Shown: piece by piece, positions 15,511 to 21,515 of the stretch
Position numbering within the stretch: position 1 is the stretch's first letter
Layout: every line of letters begins with the position of its first letter
Virus record (IMG/VR): IMGVR_UViG_3300001213_000220
Location: 1-21,529 of that record
Direction: 5' to 3' (one strand)
DNA from: a virus
DNA length: 21,529 bases
Position numbers and translations under genes: made by a program
The notes under the pieces: model-generated
What the model saw: only the letters and a program-made list of their open reading frames with translations
Database searches by the model: none
What the model was told of the DNA's origin: nothing

Positions 15511-17879
15511 AAAACATTACCCATGTCGGCGGCTTGCAATCCGATCAGATTTCCCTGGGCATCGCGTTGGGCCATCATATCGTTGATGTTGACGATATCT
15601 CCATTAGCGTCTCGCTGGATTCTGATCGTTTTAGATTTCCTTGCGCTGTCATTTAATCCCTGAACGTTAATGGCAAGATTATTAATCATCTCGGCCAACA
15701 CTTCGGCATTAGGCTTGCTAACGAGTCCAGCTTGATATTCCTTTAATGCCATTTCTCGGTAAAAACGGGCATCGGCATGCTCTTCTTTCATCTTCGCGAT
15801 GATGATTTCTTTCTCGGCTAGCATTTCTGGTTCGGCGCTGTCATTTTGTTGCATTTCCATGGCCTGGAGTCGTAGATTCGCCGACTGTTCCTTGACTTCG
15901 GCCTGGAAGACTTTCTTTGCCGCTTCGAGTTCTTTTCTCGCAGAGTCGACAGCCTGTTTATCCGCGCCGACCTGCTGAGCGACTTGATTAAGCTGTTGCT
16001 CATGTTGGGCTAATTGCTGTCCTTGAGCTTGTATTTGTTGTGCGGCTTGTTGTACTTGCATCATCATGGCTTGGACTTTCGGGTCTTGGCCCTGTTCTTT
16101 GCTCATTTCCATTTGTTTAATCTCGGGCAAGAGCGTGACTTTCATGCGTTCGGCTAAAGCGTCGGCACCGGGGAAATCGCTATATTTGAATGCTAGATCA
16201 CCGATGACGTTCATCAATCCCGGTGCTCCGCTTAGGAGTTGCATGAAATTCGCAGCCGCCTCCATTCGTTTGGACGAGTAGCTCGGTCCAGTTGACACGG
16301 AAACATCGTATTTACCCACGTTGAGATTGTAGATTTTTCCGATCTCGCGGTTAAACTCGTCCATATTGGGTTGTACGGCATTTTGCTGATCAGGATTAAG
16401 ACTCACCATTTTATGCTCGCCGCCTTCTCCCAGCATTCGCACAATACGGGCGGTGTCGAAATATACCGGTATCCACTCCAGTAAAATTCTTCCGCATTGT
16501 TGAATGGAGCGGGCCAGATTATCGGGGTAATGGTAATTGCCTACCGCCCCCTGTGATTTTTGCTCCTGTAGAGCGATTCCGGATTTTTCTTGTGAGCGAG
16601 CCCCAACAGTAGGCCCATACATTCCGGCGGATGCCTCGATCCCATGTTCGGTGTTTTGTAGCATTTGCTGCCAACCTGGCGCAATTCCTGCCGGCGGGGT
16701 GCGCTGCGGTGCGGGGAGTGGATTACCTGCGTCATCCAGGTGGTTGTAGCTCAGCAAAGTAATGCTGTCCCGATTCGCTCGGGCGTAATCACTCTCAAGT
16801 CCTTTGGTTGCATCAATCGCCGCAACCCATGGCGCTCTTGGAGCAAGGGCGACGTGCTCGATAAATCCAGCGTGGGCATAATTATGCAAACGTTGAGGGT
16901 CCATCATTGCCTCAAGCGCGCCAGACAATCGGATGCTTCCATCCGGCATGACAATCTCATTCCCTATGACCTTAATGACCGGGATGTACTGACCAGGTAA
17001 TTCTTTCTCATCCAAAATTTCCTTGGAGCTTAGCTTGTACCATTTCACTTTTTTGATCGTCGAATCCCTGGATTTAACCGGGGGAGGAACGGGAATACCT
17101 TGGGCTATAGCTTGTTTTGAGACTGCCTGGTAGTCCTTATCTGTCATGGTAGATCCATCTTGAAATTGATGGATCGTGATCGTTTCCGGGATGATACAGA
17201 AATATTCGGCAATACGTATTGCATCGCTATCAGACCAACTGTCGGAGTTATCAAAGCCAACTTCTTCCGCGTCGGGATATTCGATCTTAAAGTCTTTACG
17301 GGGAATGTCTTCCCAGATCACGACTTCTTTTACATCCGCTCCGTCACCTTGGGTATGTGGGCCCATGGCCACGGAGAAACGGTTGTGAATTCGGCGGATC
17401 TTGATGTCTTGGTCGAAGGACAGCGGATCAGAATACTCCGCCAGAACCCGAAAATACCCAAAACCCCCATCGACAGCTTGCTCACCGGCGGAGGTATAGA
17501 CCATTGTCGCCTCTGACTGGTCCTCGATGTGCCGGATGATTCCGGTAAAAATTTCCGCCGTATCGGGATCGGCGATATCATCCACCGGCCGAATCTTGAT
17601 TGCGGCGCGGTTTTGGCGTTCCTCGTTGACGATTTGACGGATGTACTGGTTTGTTTTATCTAGGACGGGGCAAGCTCGGGTTCCGCCGTCCTGGTTGGGG
17701 TTCTCACGATCTTTTTTTATCGCATCTGGCCACTGCTCTAAAGCGCGGAACTTGATCGCTTCTTCAGCGCGGTGGATATTATCGTATTCCCGCTGCTGAT
17801 AGTCTTCTAGGCAGTCTTTCGCGGCCTGGATGATTTTGGCGGGATCGTCGGAATAGTTTTCGTCTTCAGTGTCTGCCAT
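15507..17879 (-). CDS. Portal protein, P22 gp1-like
   Basis: This 790-residue protein matches the P22 portal family (P22 gp1 is 725 residues), the dodecamer through which DNA enters and leaves the head. It has the acidic N-terminus, the RQIVNEERQNRAAIKIRPVD motif (residues 81-100), the AGEQAVDGGFGYFRVLAEYS stretch (about 131-150) and a wing region with YFCIIPETITIHQF near 228-241. Further on are AGMYGPTVGARSQEKSGIAL (about 423-442) and the clip/stem part. The C-terminal region, residues 600-675, is Gln/Ala-rich helix (QVQQAAQQIQAQGQQLAQHE). It may be a longer version of the P22 portal barrel, the helical tube that reaches into the capsid. A hairpin containing the GGGAG ribosome-binding site precedes the ATG. 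The identity is strong. Confidence 0.9.
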   Translation of the reverse strand: MADTEDENYSDDPAKIIQAAKDCLEDYQQREYDNIHRAEEAIKFRALEQWPDAIKKDRENPNQDGGTRACPVLDKTNQYIRQIVNEERQNRAAIKIRPVDDIADPDTAEIFTGIIRHIEDQSEATMVYTSAGEQAVDGGFGYFRVLAEYSDPLSFDQDIKIRRIHNRFSVAMGPHTQGDGADVKEVVIWEDIPRKDFKIEYPDAEEVGFDNSDSWSDSDAIRIAEYFCIIPETITIHQFQDGSTMTDKDYQAVSKQAIAQGIPVPPPVKSRDSTIKKVKWYKLSSKEILDEKELPGQYIPVIKVIGNEIVMPDGSIRLSGALEAMMDPQRLHNYAHAGFIEHVALAPRAPWVAAIDATKGLESDYARANRDSITLLSYNHLDDAGNPLPAPQRTPPAGIAPGWQQMLQNTEHGIEASAGMYGPTVGARSQEKSGIALQEQKSQGAVGNYHYPDNLARSIQQCGRILLEWIPVYFDTARIVRMLGEGGEHKMVSLNPDQQNAVQPNMDEFNREIGKIYNLNVGKYDVSVSTGPSYSSKRMEAAANFMQLLSGAPGLMNVIGDLAFKYSDFPGADALAERMKVTLLPEIKQMEMSKEQGQDPKVQAMMMQVQQAAQQIQAQGQQLAQHEQQLNQVAQQVGADKQAVDSARKELEAAKKVFQAEVKEQSANLRLQAMEMQQNDSAEPEMLAEKEIIIAKMKEEHADARFYREMALKEYQAGLVSKPNAEVLAEMINNLAINVQGLNDSARKSKTIRIQRDANGDIVNINDMMAQRDAQGNLIGLQAADMGNVL

Positions 17880-17884
17880 CTTTG

Positions 17885-17898
17885 CTGTCTCCCGACAG
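17885..17898 (-). promoter_or_regulatory. Leader RNA hairpin with GGGA tetraloop holding the portal gene's ribosome-binding site
   Basis: The minus strand reads CTGTCGGGAGACAG, a perfect five-base-pair stem with a GGGA (GNRA) loop, five bases before the portal ATG. The purine-rich GGGAG that should act as the ribosome-binding site is in the loop and upper stem, about nine bases from the ATG. Fourteen bases are shared with the coat gene leader. Confidence 0.6.
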
Positions 17899-17912
17899 TA
17901 ATATATCGTAAC

Positions 17913-17926
17913 GTTCCCCGTGGAAC
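17913..17926 (-). promoter_or_regulatory. Small hairpin right after the Cys-rich gene stop
   Basis: The minus strand reads GTTCCACGGGGAAC, a five-base-pair inverted repeat with a four-base loop. It begins immediately after the TAA of the Cys-rich gene and sits 14 bases upstream of the portal leader hairpin. No T-run follows, so it is not a standard intrinsic terminator. It could protect the 3' end of the packaging mRNA or separate it from the portal leader. Confidence 0.35.
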
Positions 17927-18370
17927 TTAATCTCTCTGTTTATAGCACGACTGACTCATGCAGTCCTCCGGAGAAAAGAGGATATTATCCCCGCCTTGCG
18001 GATAGAGCGGTTTTCTATGTTTGTTCAAGCATTTTCCCGGCATGAGCCCGCTGGATTTCCAGTCTTTCCTATCAAAATCCACTCTCTGGAGATACTGACA
18101 GGTATTGCAGTTTTGTTCCATCTCGTTAAACGCGTGGATCGATTCATTGCGTGACCCTACTGCGAGAGGATGGCAGAGGTACGAAATGGCGGCTTGAGGG
18201 ATAATGGCGCCCAGAATAATAGACTCGTTTCGGGAGATTAAAGCACCGGTGTACTCACAGACGCACAAATCATATTGATCGTCAGACTCCGGGTAGGGCG
18301 TTTCTAGGACGCGAGCGCGGACAAGTGACCGTGATGTACGGTAATCGTAAAACGTGCTTGCTGTCATCAT
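17927..18370 (-). CDS. Cys-rich protein of unknown function between terminase and portal
   Basis: This 147-residue protein is unknown. The ATG at 18370 overlaps the terminase stop (ATGA) and has GGAG nine bases upstream; a TTG at 18379 is possible but less likely. The C-terminal half holds CNTCQYL (about 89-95), MPGKCLNKHRKPLYPQG and FSPEDCMSQSCYKQR, a spread of six cysteines that suggests a zinc-binding unit. Two more cysteines occur as CVC near residue 36. The 'MPGKC...SPEDCM..CY' layout recurs in small proteins beside phage terminases. Its place between terminase and portal suggests a packaging-related job, but I would not name one. Confidence 0.65.
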   Translation of the reverse strand: MMTASTFYDYRTSRSLVRARVLETPYPESDDQYDLCVCEYTGALISRNESIILGAIIPQAAISYLCHPLAVGSRNESIHAFNEMEQNCNTCQYLQRVDFDRKDWKSSGLMPGKCLNKHRKPLYPQGGDNILFSPEDCMSQSCYKQRD

Positions 18371-19650
18371 CCCATCCAACTCCCTGCACCGGTGTATCTC
18401 GTACGTAGAGAATCTTTCTTTTTCGGCGGGTTCTTTTCTTCGGCAATGCCGACGGCCAGCTGTCTAAACGCGTCCGCGCCGTGAATATAAATACTGGGTT
18501 CTGGATTTTTGCTTCTCAATCCGGTGTCCTCGTCGATTTTGTACCCATACCGATTGAGACATTGTAGCAGATCAGCGCATTTTCGGCGATCGATCCAGAT
18601 TTGACCAAAAATAGTCCTGGCCGCGTTAATGTCTGCATTGACGTTTGCCGTCCTCTCCAGCACCCGGACCTTACGCCCCAGTCCCAGCATAATCTTCTCA
18701 ACCGTCCTGCCACCAGCGGCGAGGTTGGTACTTTTTGCGTCGTGTGGTAGGTAATCAGTCCCCCACACATATCCTTTTTTTTGCAACTCGGCCACGTACC
18801 AATCGACCGTATGCTCTGCATCCTCCAGATAATCAATGATTCTGTAGGTAGAGTTGACGGATTGCGCCATGATAACTGCCGTCCTACCGCTAACCGAATT
18901 CCAACCCAAATCCCAAAATGTATGCACAGGCTTGGTTTGATCGTACGGTACGTCTGTAATACGATTTTCTAATTTCGCCCGTCTGAGTTCGGCAGCGAAA
19001 ATCGCGCCATCCAGGACCTGTTTGCAGTGGCCCTCCCAGATGTGCAAATAATCGTCTTCTGATCGTTTCCTGGTCTGGGCCATTTCCTGTTTTAGCACAT
19101 CGGGGAACCAGGGATTGTCCTGCCAGTTTAACGGGATGATGACCGAATTATCCGGGGGTGAGATGACAAAACGCTGGTAGGTTTCGTCATCCTCCAACTC
19201 GGGGTTAAAGGTAAGCCAAATCTCGGAATTTTCTTTGCGAATGGTCGGGGTCAGGATTTCCCAGGACTTTTTACTCACCGCTTGGGCTTCTTCGACCCAG
19301 ACGATATCAGCCCCCTCATAGGATTTAATCTCGGTGATGTTGTGTCTCAGGCCAGCAAAACCGAATGAGGACCCGTTTTTACCAATGATTGATTGATTTT
19401 GTATCGTGTAAAACCCATGCAGTTCCATTGCGGTGATCCGGTCTGACAAAAGCTGATGGACCGAATCTTTGATTGATTTTTGCAGTTCTCGGGCGCAAAG
19501 GATTCGGGTAGGTCGTTCGGCGGCTCGGACAAGTAGGGCGGTGGCGAATGACCAGGACTTGGCTGATCCCCTACCGCCATACGCGCCTTTGTATCGGGCG
19601 GACTTCCCGAGGAGAAAGTTAAGTTTTTTGGGGAGTGCCGCCTGGGCCAT
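18367..19650 (-). CDS. Terminase large subunit
   Basis: This 427-residue protein is the packaging motor and nuclease. The ATPase domain has Walker A GGRGSAKS (residues 25-32), Walker B IVWVEEA (116-122; Glu120/Glu121 are the catalytic candidates) and motif III WLTFNPE (145-151). The nuclease domain has acidic residues at Asp247 (FWDLGW), Asp304 (YLPHDAK) and Asp393 (HGADAF), the pattern of the RuvC-like fold. The layout fits the PBSX/Terminase_3-type group. The ATG at 19650 lies inside the small subunit gene (32-base overlap) and has no good ribosome-binding site, so translational coupling is likely. It would pump DNA through the portal and cut concatemers. The identity is very strong. Confidence 0.95.
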   Translation of the reverse strand: MAQAALPKKLNFLLGKSARYKGAYGGRGSAKSWSFATALLVRAAERPTRILCARELQKSIKDSVHQLLSDRITAMELHGFYTIQNQSIIGKNGSSFGFAGLRHNITEIKSYEGADIVWVEEAQAVSKKSWEILTPTIRKENSEIWLTFNPELEDDETYQRFVISPPDNSVIIPLNWQDNPWFPDVLKQEMAQTRKRSEDDYLHIWEGHCKQVLDGAIFAAELRRAKLENRITDVPYDQTKPVHTFWDLGWNSVSGRTAVIMAQSVNSTYRIIDYLEDAEHTVDWYVAELQKKGYVWGTDYLPHDAKSTNLAAGGRTVEKIMLGLGRKVRVLERTANVNADINAARTIFGQIWIDRRKCADLLQCLNRYGYKIDEDTGLRSKNPEPSIYIHGADAFRQLAVGIAEEKNPPKKKDSLRTRYTGAGSWMG

Positions 19651-20005
19651 CGAGATAAGATACCGTTAGGTTTAATTGTATCGATCCGTTTTCCCCTGCG
19701 CCGGTAAGCTCTGCTTTGTCTTTCCAGCCATGGCGGTTTTTCATGTTCATGTACCAGAGGGTTGCGGAAAATTCTTTGTTTTGCAAATTCACCCTTCCCT
19801 GTTTTAGCCACCAGGCCTCAGATAAAGCCTCACCCTCTTTTATGGCGACAGAAAAAACTTGATTACTTTTTGTCCACTCGTTTAGTGTCTCCCTGCTAAT
19901 CCCTAGTTCTGCGGCCACTTCGGCTTTGCTCGCGCCCTCTGCCATCAGATCGACAACCGTCTTACACATCTCTGGTCTGTACTTTGTGAGTCTTCCCGAT
20001 GGCAT
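19619..20005 (-). CDS. Terminase small subunit
   Basis: This 128-residue protein should recognise the phage DNA start site and load the large subunit. Residues 14-48 form a helix-turn-helix (VVDLMAEGASKAEVAAELGI, then SRETLNEW). A helical oligomerisation part follows (FSVAIKEGEALSEAWWLKQG). The end is short and basic/polar. The layout, an N-terminal HTH then helices and a gene position directly before the large subunit with overlap, is typical of small terminases. The ATG at 20005 has no clear ribosome-binding site; it is six bases after the previous stop, so coupling is likely. Phage small subunits differ widely in sequence, so subfamily is uncertain. Confidence 0.85.
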   Translation of the reverse strand: MPSGRLTKYRPEMCKTVVDLMAEGASKAEVAAELGISRETLNEWTKSNQVFSVAIKEGEALSEAWWLKQGRVNLQNKEFSATLWYMNMKNRHGWKDKAELTGAGENGSIQLNLTVSYLDGPGGTPQKT

Positions 20006-20011
20006 ATTAGA

Positions 20012-20227
20012 TTATGCTAATGCGTTTAGTTTAGGTATTTTTGCCACTTTTTCCCCGCGCTTCCGGGCCTGAGAAATATTCACCGCCGCCGCCTGGGCTT
20101 GGGCGGATTTTTCAGAAGAATGACCTCCGCCATCTATTGGCGTTCCTGCGGCATTCATGGCGATTTTTCCGGTCTTGACTTCGGTCACCCGGTATTTATC
20201 TTTGATCTTTTTGGTGGTTAGTGGCAT
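20012..20227 (-). CDS. Small basic protein of unknown function with a triplicated start
   Basis: This 71-residue basic protein starts MPLTTKKIKDKYRVTEVKTG and contains HSSEKSAQAQAAAVNISQAR (about 35-54), a pattern like the 'K-x-Y-R-V-x-x-x-x-G ... A-x-A-Q-x-x-A-I-N' small phage proteins. It may bind nucleic acid, but no function is known. The start codon lies at the end of a tandem repeat that supplies two extra in-line ATG codons, each opening a six-codon reading frame. No Shine-Dalgarno is visible in front of any of them. It is the gene directly before the small terminase. Confidence 0.65.
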   Translation of the reverse strand: MPLTTKKIKDKYRVTEVKTGKIAMNAAGTPIDGGGHSSEKSAQAQAAAVNISQARKRGEKVAKIPKLNALA

Positions 20228-20249
20228 TTTAGTGGCATTTTAGTGGCAT
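20218..20249 (-). repeat. 11-bp tandem repeat that triplicates the start codon
   Basis: On the minus strand ATGCCACTAAA occurs twice in a row (20239-20249, 20228-20238) and a third partial copy, ATGCCACTAA (20218-20227), begins the basic protein gene. This gives ATG codons at 20249, 20238 and 20227 in three different frames. The first two open a frame of MPLKCH followed by TAA. Confidence 0.9.
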
Positions 20250-20259
20250 TAACGTCTGC

Positions 20260-20316
20260 TTAACACTTTTTTCCTTTGCCTTTTCCGCCTGCTTTACCGT
20301 TTTTGTCTTTTTTCAT
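20260..20316 (-). CDS. Microprotein of 18 residues, Lys/Gly-rich
   Basis: A frame from the ATG at 20316 to the TAA at 20260 encodes MKKDKNGKAGGKGKGKKC. It is preceded by CGAGG five bases upstream of the ATG, a good ribosome-binding site that is better than those of the next genes. The product is strongly basic (nine Lys) with a single C-terminal Cys. Its stop is 10 bases upstream of the first of the three ATGs that precede the 71-residue gene, so translation could pass to the next gene. Whether the peptide itself is useful, for example as a nucleic-acid-binding peptide, or is simply a leader that starts translation is unknown. Confidence 0.5.
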   Translation of the reverse strand: MKKDKNGKAGGKGKGKKC

Positions 20317-20352
20317 GTGAGCCTCGATTAACGTTTAGAGTTAGACGCCCAA

Positions 20353-20361
20353 AGTATAGCA
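20353..20361 (-). promoter_or_regulatory. Candidate extended -10 promoter for the packaging genes
   Basis: The minus strand has TGCTATACT, an extended -10 element (TGn plus TATACT) at 20353-20361. Transcription would begin near 20346, about 30 bases upstream of the microprotein start. No good -35 box is seen at the usual spacing, so the element would depend on the extended -10. Confidence 0.4.
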
Positions 20362-20371
20362 GGTTTTTAAT

Positions 20372-20409
20372 TACGTTATACGATCAAATATACGTTATAC
20401 GATCAAATA
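20372..20409 (-). repeat. Tandem duplication of 19 bp overlapping a stop codon
   Basis: The 19 bases TATTTGATCGTATAACGTA (minus strand) occur twice in direct succession (20391-20409 and 20372-20390) with no mismatch. The ribbon-helix-helix-like gene ends inside the second copy. With one copy the frame would end in ACG TAA. The duplication changes this to ACG TAT ATT TGA, adding two codons. Confidence 0.92.
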
Positions 20410-20587
20410 TTAGATCGTCATGAGCCGCGAGCAAGGCCGCCTCGATGATCCTCGATTGTTTCTCCGGCTGCGCCCGCAGCCAGTTGACCTGCCATTGAGG
20501 TAACTTGATCGTGATAGCAACGCGTTTTAGGTGTGGGGCCTTTTTAGGGGCCCCGCGATTGCTCGTTTTAGTTGTTATAGCTGTCAT
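20384..20587 (-). CDS. Small ribbon-helix-helix-like protein
   Basis: This 67-residue protein has a basic N-terminal 21 residues (TKTSNRGAPKKAPHLKR), then RVAITIKLPQWQVNWLRAQP and KQSRIIEAALLAAH. This is a beta strand followed by two helices, as in ribbon-helix-helix (CopG/MetJ-type) DNA-binding proteins. Such proteins bind DNA as dimers through the strand (here VAITIKL). It follows the 107-residue gene by nine bases and has a weak ribosome-binding site. Its last two codons are contributed by the 19-bp duplication. It could regulate the nearby promoters; there is no direct evidence. Confidence 0.55.
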   Translation of the reverse strand: MTAITTKTSNRGAPKKAPHLKRVAITIKLPQWQVNWLRAQPEKQSRIIEAALLAAHDDLIFDRITYI

Positions 20588-20596
20588 ATTGGACCA

Positions 20597-20920
20597 TCAA
20601 TAGTCAGTTTCCTGAAACCTAACCAATTCCACATAATCACACAATGTGCCGATCCGTTTGTTCGGCGCCGTTGCGTAAAATTTTCTGATTCCCGCTGCGA
20701 TCGGTCGATATTCACGACGAGAACCGGACAGACTACGAGCCGAATCGTTATTGAGGCTGTAATAGGCCAGGCCTATACGCAAATCGTTATTCGAGGCCAG
20801 GTCACTGGACGGCGCAACGTAGAATCCATCGTCCATGTTCCAATACACAGTTGGGTTAGATATATTTTTGATGTACGCCTGATCGCAGGCTGCCCGATAG
20901 TCATTATGCGATAGTTTCAT
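20597..20920 (-). CDS. Unknown small protein
   Basis: This 107-residue protein has no domain I recognise. It has a strong ribosome-binding site (AGGAG nine bases before the ATG) and is directly downstream of a near-consensus promoter and operator-like palindrome. The composition (many Asn, Tyr, Arg, Asp) is balanced and probably soluble. There is no membrane segment or Cys cluster. As the first gene after the promoter it may be a regulated early or accessory gene. Confidence 0.6.
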   Translation of the reverse strand: MKLSHNDYRAACDQAYIKNISNPTVYWNMDDGFYVAPSSDLASNNDLRIGLAYYSLNNDSARSLSGSRREYRPIAAGIRKFYATAPNKRIGTLCDYVELVRFQETDY

Positions 20921-20944
20921 GTTTGCGATCTCCTGGGTTGCTTT

Positions 20945-20960
20945 GTTACTGTGATGTAAC
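20945..20960. promoter_or_regulatory. Operator-like palindrome at the promoter start
   Basis: GTTACTGTGATGTAAC is an inverted repeat with perfect five-base arms (GTTAC/GTAAC) around a six-base centre. It covers the expected transcription start and overlaps the -10 box by two bases, where a repressor would block the polymerase. GTTAC occurs once more at 21027-21031, upstream of the promoter. Confidence 0.5.
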
Positions 20961-20987
20961 TATAGCCCTGCTCTGATTAAACGTCAA
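20959..20987 (-). promoter_or_regulatory. Sigma70-type promoter for the 107-residue gene
   Basis: On the minus strand TTGACG (-35, 20982-20987) and TATAGT (-10, 20959-20964) stand 17 bases apart, close to the ideal. The likely transcription start is near 20952, about 30 bases upstream of the ATG at 20920. The region lies in the 113-base gap that follows the 87-residue gene. Confidence 0.65.
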
Positions 20988-21033
20988 TACTTTTTATCGA
21001 CTATCCGACGAACGGTATACAGTAGAGTTACAG

Positions 21034-21297
21034 TCAAATATTTGACACCTTCTCGATATCCGCCAAAATGTCCTCTTTTTTGGCATGATGATTATACGTA
21101 CCCACGAAGTCATACCGGGCGGGCCATCGTAGGTAGCGATCAACCATCACCCCATCAGGGTAGGACGTTAAAAAGCACCGCGTCTGCATATCAAAAAATA
21201 CAATCCTCGGCTTGCGTTTGAATTGGGTGATGATCTGAGACGCGACACGGGCTGGATCGTCGTCGTGAATTTTATTTGTGCGCGGGCCTATGGACAT
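21034..21297 (-). CDS. Unknown small protein
   Basis: This 87-residue protein is unknown. It has a KPRIVFFDMQTRCFLTSYPD segment (residues 29-48), a beta strand and turn, then YDFVGTYNHHAKKEDILADI (62-81) with two adjacent His. It overlaps the preceding gene by 10 bases and uses GAGG within that gene's last codons as its ribosome-binding site, so the two are coupled. No catalytic motif is clear. Confidence 0.55.
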   Translation of the reverse strand: MSIGPRTNKIHDDDPARVASQIITQFKRKPRIVFFDMQTRCFLTSYPDGVMVDRYLRWPARYDFVGTYNHHAKKEDILADIEKVSNI

Positions 21298-21515
21298 GAC
21301 GCCTCAGTTTCCCTAGACGAATCGAGCAATAGACGATACCGAGAACCTTTTCGGTTGATTATTTTATAAACAGTATATCGGCTACAGCCATACTTAATGG
21401 CGATATTATCGGCGTTCATCGGTTTGGTATCGCGGCGTCCTGCGGCGATATGTGCGTTATGCAGCCGCTTTTCTTCCGCTATGTCGATAATTTGACTATC
21501 TGACAATCTTGGCAT
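21288..21515 (-). CDS. Small helix-turn-helix DNA-binding protein
   Basis: This 75-residue protein carries a helix-turn-helix (NADNIAIKYGCSRYTVYKII, about residues 33-52), as in Hin-like recombinase DNA-binding ends and small regulators. The first 32 residues (MPRLSDSQIIDIAEEKRLHN) are a charged helix. The chosen start is the ATG at 21515 with GAGG about eight bases upstream; a GTG at 21518 is also possible. The end of the gene overlaps the next by 10 bases. It is the most upstream gene seen, so its promoter is not in the window. It may regulate the module or act in DNA recognition. Confidence 0.6.
   Translation of the reverse strand: MPRLSDSQIIDIAEEKRLHNAHIAAGRRDTKPMNADNIAIKYGCSRYTVYKIINRKGSRYRLLLDSSRETEASCP

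Noticed and set aside
16665-17000. Plus-strand frame of 111 codons
   Set aside because: It is antisense to the portal gene and its product looks random (many Arg, Cys and Ser with no motif).
17160-17516. Plus-strand frame of 118 codons
   Set aside because: It is opposite the portal gene and has no ribosome-binding site; a shadow of portal codon usage.
18370-18379. TTG start for the Cys-rich gene
   Set aside because: An ATG at 18370 with GGAG at proper distance and an ATGA overlap with the terminase stop is the better start.
19347-19811. Minus-strand frame of 154 codons across the terminase genes
   Set aside because: Both terminase subunits are clear in other frames; this frame has no start signal and no motif.
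20531-20914. Plus-strand frame of 127 codons
   Set aside because: It lies opposite the 107-residue gene, which has a strong ribosome-binding site and promoter; no plus-strand start signal is seen.
21011-21037. Second promoter using the TTGACT and TATACC boxes upstream of the main promoter
   Set aside because: The two boxes are only 12 bases apart, too close for a sigma70 promoter.
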